Translations under genes and position numbers: made by a program
Part shown: positions 23,735 through 28,546 of the stretch, one piece after another
Layout: each line of letters starts with the position of its first letter
How positions within the stretch are numbered: the stretch's first letter is position 1
Source of the DNA: JAWXCH01 sp034440595
GTDB lineage: Bacteria; Planctomycetota; Planctomycetia; Pirellulales; JALHPA01
DNA: 28,546 bases
Reading direction: 5' to 3'
Assembly (NCBI GenBank): GCA_034440595.1
Contig: JAWXCH010000547.1
Location: 1 to 28,546 of the forward strand
The notes under the pieces: model-generated
What the model saw: only the letters and a program-made list of their open reading frames with translations
Databases searched by the model: none
Told to the model about the DNA's origin: nothing

Positions 23735-26700
23735 CGCTCCTCCACCAATTCCAGATCTTCACCGTACGCCGGCGTTGGGCTGCGCTTAATCACGCGGCCA
23801 ATTCGGTCGAACATCAGGTAGATGACCGGCGTGGTATACAGCGTCAGCACCTGGCTGAATATGAGGCCACCAATAATTGTGATGCCGAGTGGCCGGCGAA
23901 GTTCCGACCCGGTTCCCATGCCGATCGCCAAAGGAACGGCACCCAACAGCGCGGCCATGGTGGTCATCATGATCGGTCGAAATCGGAGCAGGGACGCCTG
24001 AAAGATTGCTTCGCGCGGGGACATTCCTTCTTTGCGCTCGGCCTCCAATGCAAAGTCGATCATCATGATCGCATTCTTCTTTACGATCCCAATCAGCAGA
24101 ATGATTCCGATCAAGGCAATCACGCTCAGGTCGATGTCGTATAGCATCATGGCTACGATGGCACCGACCCCGGCGGATGGCAACGTCGACAGAATAGTGA
24201 TTGGATGGATGTAGCTTTCATAGAGCACGCCTAGCACCAGATAAACGGTGACCAAGGCAGCCAGAATGAGCAGAGGGGTGTTTCGTAGCGATTTTAAAAA
24301 CGCTTGTGCTGTCCCCTGAAAGCTGGCCTGAATGCTAGCCGGCATCTTTAACTCATCCTGGACCGTTTGGATCGCACTGACAGCCGCTCCAAGAGAAGCC
24401 CCAGGTGCCAGATTGAACGAGATCGTGACGACCGGAAATTGCCCCTGGTGATTGATCGACAGTGGGACCGTTTTGTTCTCGACATGAGTGAGAACGCTGA
24501 GCGGAACTTGCTCCCCCGTCGGCGTCCGGACAAATATCTGTTTCAGATCGTCTGGAGTTTTTTGGAATTCGGGTAACACCTCCAGCACCACATGGTACTG
24601 ATTCAACTGAGTGAACATTGTTGAAATCTGTCGCTGGCCAAAAGCGTTGTACAAGGTGTCATCGATCATCTGCGGCGTGATGCCAAGGCGCGATGCGGTG
24701 TCGCGGTCGATCACCAGACGGGTTTCTAACCCTTGAGTCTGCTGGTCGCTGGCCACGTCACGCAGCTCCGGCAACTTTTGCAAACGCTCGACCATTTTAG
24801 GTGCCCACAGGTTCAGTTCCTCTTGATTCGGGGACTCCAAGTTGAACTGATACTGCGTCCGGCTGACGCGGACTTCCACCGACAGATCCTGCACTGGCTG
24901 CATGAACAATGTAATTCCATCGACGCTTTCCAGGCTGGTATTCAGACGACGGATGATATCGGAAGCGCTGATCTTGCGCTCCTCGAGTGGCTTCAGATTG
25001 ATCAGAATACGGCCACTGTTGAGCGTGGTATTCGTTCCGTCGATGCCAATAAACGATGAGAGGCTTTCAACCGCCGGGTCCTCCAGGATTCTGGCCGCCA
25101 GTGCCTGCTGCCGAGTTGACATGGCTGAGAACGAAATACTCTGAGGGCCCTCGGACACGCCTAGAATCACGCCAGTGTCCTGAACCGGGAAAAATCCTTT
25201 GGGAACGATCACGTACAGGTACACGGTCCCCGCGATGGTTGCCACGGCGACGACCAGAGTCTCAAATTGATGGCGTAAACAGAACGAGAGTGTTTTTCCA
25301 TACAGTGCAATCGCGCCTTCAAACATTCGCTCGGTAATACGATACAGCCAGCCGTGCGAAGAGACCGACTGATGTCGCAGTAGTTTGGCACACATCATTG
25401 GCGTCAGCGTCAACGAGACGACTGCCGACACGAGAATGGTCAAACTCAGCGTGACCGCAAATTCTCTAAAGAGTCTTCCGACAATATCCTGCATGAACAG
25501 CAATGGAATGAGTACTGCAATCAATGAGACACTGAGCGAAACAATGGTGAAGCCAATTTCCGCCGAACCTTTTAGCGCCGCCTTCAAGGGAGTTTCCCCC
25601 TCCTCAATGTACCGCATGATGTTCTCGATCATGACAATCGCATCGTCCACGACAAAACCGGCCGAGATCGTCAGCGCCATCAGTGTCAGATTGTTCAAGC
25701 TGTAGTCCAGCATGTACATGAACGAGAGTGTGCCGACGATCGAAAGTGGCACCGCCACGCTCGGTATGATCGTGGCGCGCAAATTCCTGAGAAACAGAAA
25801 TATCACCGAGACAACCAGTCCTACTGTAAAGAGCAGCTCTACCTGGACATCGTGAACCGAAGCGCGAATGGTCGTTGTGCGATCGGTAAGGATGGTGATA
25901 TTGACTGCCGATGGCAAAGAGGCTTGCAACTGCGGCAGCAACTCCTTGATTCGCTCGACGACATCGATGATATTCGCGCCCGGCTGTCGCTGAATATTCA
26001 CGATGACAGCCGGAGTTTTGTTCATCCAGGCCGCCTGGCGCACGTTCTCCACCCCATCGACCACGGTCGCCACTTCCGAAAGGACAACCGGAGCTCCATT
26101 GCGATAAGCGATAATCAAATTGCGATATTCATCACTCGATAGCAACTGATCGTTGGCACCAATAATATAGGCTGCCTGGCACCGTCAAAGCTCCCCTTGG
26201 CCTGATTGATGCTTGCTTGCTCAATCGCCAAACGGAGCTCATCCAGGCTGAGGCCCATTGCAGAAAGGGATGTTGGATTGGCCTGGATCCGAATCGCCGG
26301 TTTTTGACCGCCACTGATACTGACCAGACCCACCCCGGAAAGCTGCGACAGCTTCTGAGCAATGCGTGTATCGGCCAGATCCTGGACCTTGGAAAGTGGC
26401 AGAGTTGCGCTGGTTAAAGCGAACGTCAGAATCGGCGTGTCCGCAGGATTGGTTTTGCTGTAAATCGGAGGGTTCGGCAAATCGTCCGGCAGAAAGTTCG
26501 ATGCCGTATTGATCGCCGCCTGAACCTGCTGTTCTGCGACATCGATATCCAGCTCCAGCGAAAACTGCAGCGTGATGACAGAACTACCTGCCGAACTGGT
26601 CGAAGTCATCAGGTTCAGCCCAGGAACCTGGCCAAATTGCCGTTCTAATGGAGAAGTGACTGACGAGGCCATCACGTCCGGGCTGGCCCCCGGATAGAAC

Positions 26701-26846
26701 GTCATGACCTGAATCGTGGGATAGTCCACCTGTGGCAAGGCGGATACCGGAAGCTGGTCGTAGGCGATTACACCTGCCAACAGCAGCGCGACCATCAGCA
26801 ACACAGTGGCAACCGGCCTGAGAATAAATGGCCGGGAGAGACTCAT
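23731..26846 (-). pseudogene. mdtB: RND efflux pump subunit, MdtB-like, with a one-base frameshift
   Basis: The gene reads as MdtB from 26846 (PVATVLLMVALLLAGV, PVSALPQVDYPTIQV, LERQFGQVPGLNLMTS) to FDGARQ near 26172. It then shifts frame and would stop at 26115. The rest, from YIIGANDQLLSSDEYRN to the C-terminus, is intact in the next frame and ends at 23731. One missing base at about 26170-26172 (minus strand CAG-CC-TAT where CAG-GCC-TAT is expected) explains it, and restoring it gives about 1038 residues, normal for MdtB. The remainder keeps the DD motif (FVVDDAIVMIEN) and the lysine of GIVKKNAIMMID with no other damage. A sequencing error or a very recent mutation is therefore likely. It overlaps mdtA and mdtC by ATGA. 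Confidence 0.85.
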
Positions 26847-28189
26847 AACGGATCCTTTGCAACCTCGCCAGGAACAGGTTCCTTAGCCTGCTTTGCGATA
26901 TTCTGCGTAGTGGCCACCGAGACTTTGGAACCTGGGATCAGCTTGTCCACTCCATCAGTCACAACGGTTTCACCGACCACCAGACCGCTCGTTACCACGA
27001 ATCTGTTTCCTTCGCTCGGTCCCAGTGTAATCTCACGATAGTCGACGGTGCCGTCTGGTTTGCAGACGTAAACATAGTTGGCCGTTGGTCCACGTTGAAT
27101 CGCCGCGTTTGGCACAGTGACCGAGTTGGGCAGTGTATCAACTTTCAGTCGCACGTTCACAAATTGATTGGGAAACAGCAGGTTATCTTCGTTGGGAAAA
27201 ACTGCCTTCAATCGCAGCGTTCCGGTGGCTGGATCTACCTGGTTGTCCACGGCAACCAGCGTTCCGGTTGCCAACCGGGTCGTCAAATCTCGGCCATACG
27301 CTTCGACTACCAGCGGCTCGCCAGAATTGACACGCCGCTGTACTCGAACAATTTCATCCTGAGGAACTGTGAACAAGACGGCAATCGGTTGGAGCTGAGT
27401 GATCACGGCTAGGCCGGTCAACTCATTAGCGCGCACCAGATTGCCCTGATCAACGGTGCGCAGGCCTATCCGCCCACTAATCGGCGCATGAATATTGCAA
27501 TAGCTGAGCGTCAGCTTGGCGTTGTCGATCAATGCCAGGTCGGTTTGCACGACTCCTTCCGCCTGACGAACTGTTGCGGCCTGCAAGTCGATCCGCTGCT
27601 GCGTAATGGAACCCGGGCCAGCTTCTCGATAGCGTTTTAGATCCAAGCGAGCGTTTTCCAGAGTTGCCTGATCCGTCACCAACTTTCCCTGCAACTCGGC
27701 CAATCGAACCTGATAGGCTCGTGGATCAATTTGAGCCAGCAGTTGGCCTTGCTTGACAAGTTGCCCCTCTGAAAACGCGACGTTGATCAGTTCTCCTTCA
27801 ACTCGGCTGCGGATGGTTACCGTACTGTCTGCCGTGACTGTTCCTAGGCCGGTCAGGTACAGGTCAAAATCCTCCTGAGCCGCATTGGCCACCAGGACCG
27901 GGGTCACCGTCGGCCCTTTGGCAATATTACTTGCCGCTGGCTTCATAAAAACCGATTTCAGCCATGGTAAAATAGTGGGGTGGGTATACTCGTAATAGCC
28001 CCCGGCCAGAATGGCGGCCCAGACCAGTAGCCTCAGCCACCAACGTGGCTTTGGTTCGGCACGGACGGGTAATCGAGGCGATGGCGTTGGAGCTACCACT
28101 TTGTGTTGAACCTCTGATCGCGCAGATTCCTCGGCGGCGGCAACTTCGGCCTCAGCCAGCAACTGTTTTGAGCGAGCTTGAGAGATCAT
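26843..28189 (-). CDS. mdtA: RND efflux periplasmic adaptor subunit, MdtA-like
   Basis: This 448-residue membrane fusion protein has an unusually long cytoplasmic N-terminus (about 48 residues, charged and Pro-rich), then one membrane anchor (WWLRLLVWAAILAGG). The periplasmic part has a lipoyl-like half (GTVTADSTVTIRSRVEGELINV), a coiled-coil hairpin with QIDPRAYQVRLAEL, the second lipoyl half (IHAPISGRIGLR) and beta-barrel domains. It links the MdtB/MdtC pump to an outer-membrane channel, which is not encoded here. Its stop overlaps the mdtB start by ATGA. No Shine-Dalgarno precedes the ATG at 28189, and a later start at an internal codon cannot be excluded. Confidence 0.9.
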   Translation of the reverse strand: MISQARSKQLLAEAEVAAAEESARSEVQHKVVAPTPSPRLPVRAEPKPRWWLRLLVWAAILAGGYYEYTHPTILPWLKSVFMKPAASNIAKGPTVTPVLVANAAQEDFDLYLTGLGTVTADSTVTIRSRVEGELINVAFSEGQLVKQGQLLAQIDPRAYQVRLAELQGKLVTDQATLENARLDLKRYREAGPGSITQQRIDLQAATVRQAEGVVQTDLALIDNAKLTLSYCNIHAPISGRIGLRTVDQGNLVRANELTGLAVITQLQPIAVLFTVPQDEIVRVQRRVNSGEPLVVEAYGRDLTTRLATGTLVAVDNQVDPATGTLRLKAVFPNEDNLLFPNQFVNVRLKVDTLPNSVTVPNAAIQRGPTANYVYVCKPDGTVDYREITLGPSEGNRFVVTSGLVVGETVVTDGVDKLIPGSKVSVATTQNIAKQAKEPVPGEVAKDPL

Positions 28190-28214
28190 AATTCAAGGAG
28201 CAAAAGGTTGACTG

Positions 28215-28232
28215 TGCCGACTACGGTCGGCA
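28215..28232 (-). promoter_or_regulatory. Hairpin in the mdtA leader
   Basis: TGCCGAC-TACG-GTCGGCA is a perfect 7-bp inverted repeat with a 4-base loop, 25 bases upstream of the mdtA start. It may be a regulator site or an mRNA hairpin affecting translation. Confidence 0.4.
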
Positions 28233-28326
28233 AGATCCAGCGAAGAGCTAAAATCAGCGATCTCCTCGGATGGTTGCGGTGTGTACCAATTCCTCGGAAT
28301 CAAAGGCGGGGCAATCAATATACATT

Positions 28327-28332
28327 ATTATA
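28327..28332 (-). promoter_or_regulatory. Candidate -10 box of the mdtABC operon
   Basis: The minus strand reads TATAAT within an AT-rich stretch (28317-28334), the only such stretch upstream of mdtA. No good -35 hexamer is found 16-18 bases before it, which fits a promoter needing an activator. The leader would be about 130 bases. Confidence 0.4.
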
Positions 28333-28370
28333 TACGAGGTCGAATTCGGCCACAGCAGAACCGGAAATCT

Positions 28371-28396
28371 ACCGCTATGCCATATGGCATAGCGGT
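28371..28396. promoter_or_regulatory. Perfect 26-bp palindrome upstream of mdtABC
   Basis: ACCGCTATGCCAT is followed immediately by its exact reverse complement, with no spacer. The centre lies about 50 bases upstream of the candidate -10 box. The length and perfection fit the operator of a dimeric regulator of efflux genes (for example a TetR-, MerR- or MarR-type protein), but the regulator is not in the window. No T-run lies close enough for a terminator. Confidence 0.55.
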
Positions 28397-28546
28397 GGTG
28401 TAGTTCGCATTTTCTAGGGTCAAATCAGTTTCTGTTGCACCATAATTCAAATCCATTGGATCTGTATTTTGCGGATTCCGCACGAATCATACTACTAGAC
28501 ATGCACCGTCAACCACCGACTATTCACCGGCGTTTTCAATCGACCA

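Larger units (their letters stand above)
28190..28546. other. Control region upstream of mdtA, no gene
   Basis: No supported coding sequence lies in these 357 bases. From the mdtA side it contains a leader hairpin, a TATAAT box without a clear -35, the perfect 26-bp palindrome, and a short palindrome TGCGGA-T-TCCGCA at 28470-28482. The neighbouring gene lies outside the window. Confidence 0.6.

Noticed and set aside
23716..24144. Plus-strand frame antisense to mdtB
   Set aside because: Lies opposite conserved RND membrane segments; composition is that of a reverse complement, with no domain.
26115..26175. Programmed ribosomal frameshift in mdtB
   Set aside because: The bases CAGCCTATATT contain no slippery heptamer and no downstream stimulator was evident. 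A one-base deletion or sequence error is simpler.
28371..28396. Rho-independent terminator at the 26-bp palindrome
   Set aside because: The stem would be strong, but no T-run follows closely on either strand; the nearest four T bases are about 15 bases away. A protein-binding site is preferred.

Overview
The window looks like chromosome from a planctomycete, probably of the Pirellula/Rhodopirellula type. This is an inference from gene content and style, not from a marker gene. The pointers are a PEP-CTERM sorting protein beside an XrtA-type FemAB acyltransferase, a secreted PQQ-like propeller protein whose mature part begins with the WPQFRGP motif common in planctomycetes, a Tat-exported sugar isomerase-like TIM barrel, an FHA-GAF-SpoIIE phosphatase, moderate GC content, and many starts without a clear Shine-Dalgarno sequence. 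No rRNA, tRNA, CRISPR array, phage gene or transposase gene was seen.

Layout. (1) 1-2130: the 3' part of a FemAB-like acyltransferase (+) converges on a small PEP-CTERM surface protein (-). A 426-base regulatory gap follows, with a near-perfect sigma-54 promoter and two inverted repeats pointing at a small unknown gene. (2) 2173-8256: a tight minus-strand run lutA-lutB-lutC-hrpB-zinc-finger protein behind a good sigma-70 promoter. (3) 8333-11995: plus-strand genes for a glucose 1-dehydrogenase-like SDR, a SpoU rRNA/tRNA methyltransferase, a HEAT-repeat protein, a DUF1802 protein and a cyclophilin, with a 104-bp terminal-inverted-repeat element between the HEAT and DUF1802 genes. (4) 12019-14450: divergent genes for a secreted beta-propeller protein and a Tat-exported sugar phosphate isomerase/epimerase-like protein. 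(5) 14500-18802: minus-strand FHA-GAF-PP2C phosphatase, secreted trypsin-like protease, a 45-residue protein and a ribbon-helix-helix protein with its own palindromic operator candidate. (6) 19078-20350: divergent HAD phosphatase and hotdog thioesterase. (7) 20585-28189: a minus-strand mdtABC-type RND efflux operon, translationally coupled by ATGA overlaps, whose mdtB carries a one-base deletion. A perfect 26-bp palindrome lies upstream of it.

How the genes work together. LutABC should oxidise L-lactate to pyruvate. Its transcript probably continues into hrpB, so a helicase and a zinc-finger protein would share lactate control. MdtA (adaptor) with MdtB and MdtC (RND pumps) would form a tripartite efflux system needing an outer-membrane channel encoded elsewhere. 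The ribbon-helix-helix protein, the 45-residue protein and the protease may form one autoregulated unit. The points most worth a second look are the sigma-54 control region beside the PEP-CTERM gene, the 104-bp inverted-repeat element, the ribbon-helix-helix/protease unit, the broken mdtB, and the 26-bp palindrome upstream of mdtA.
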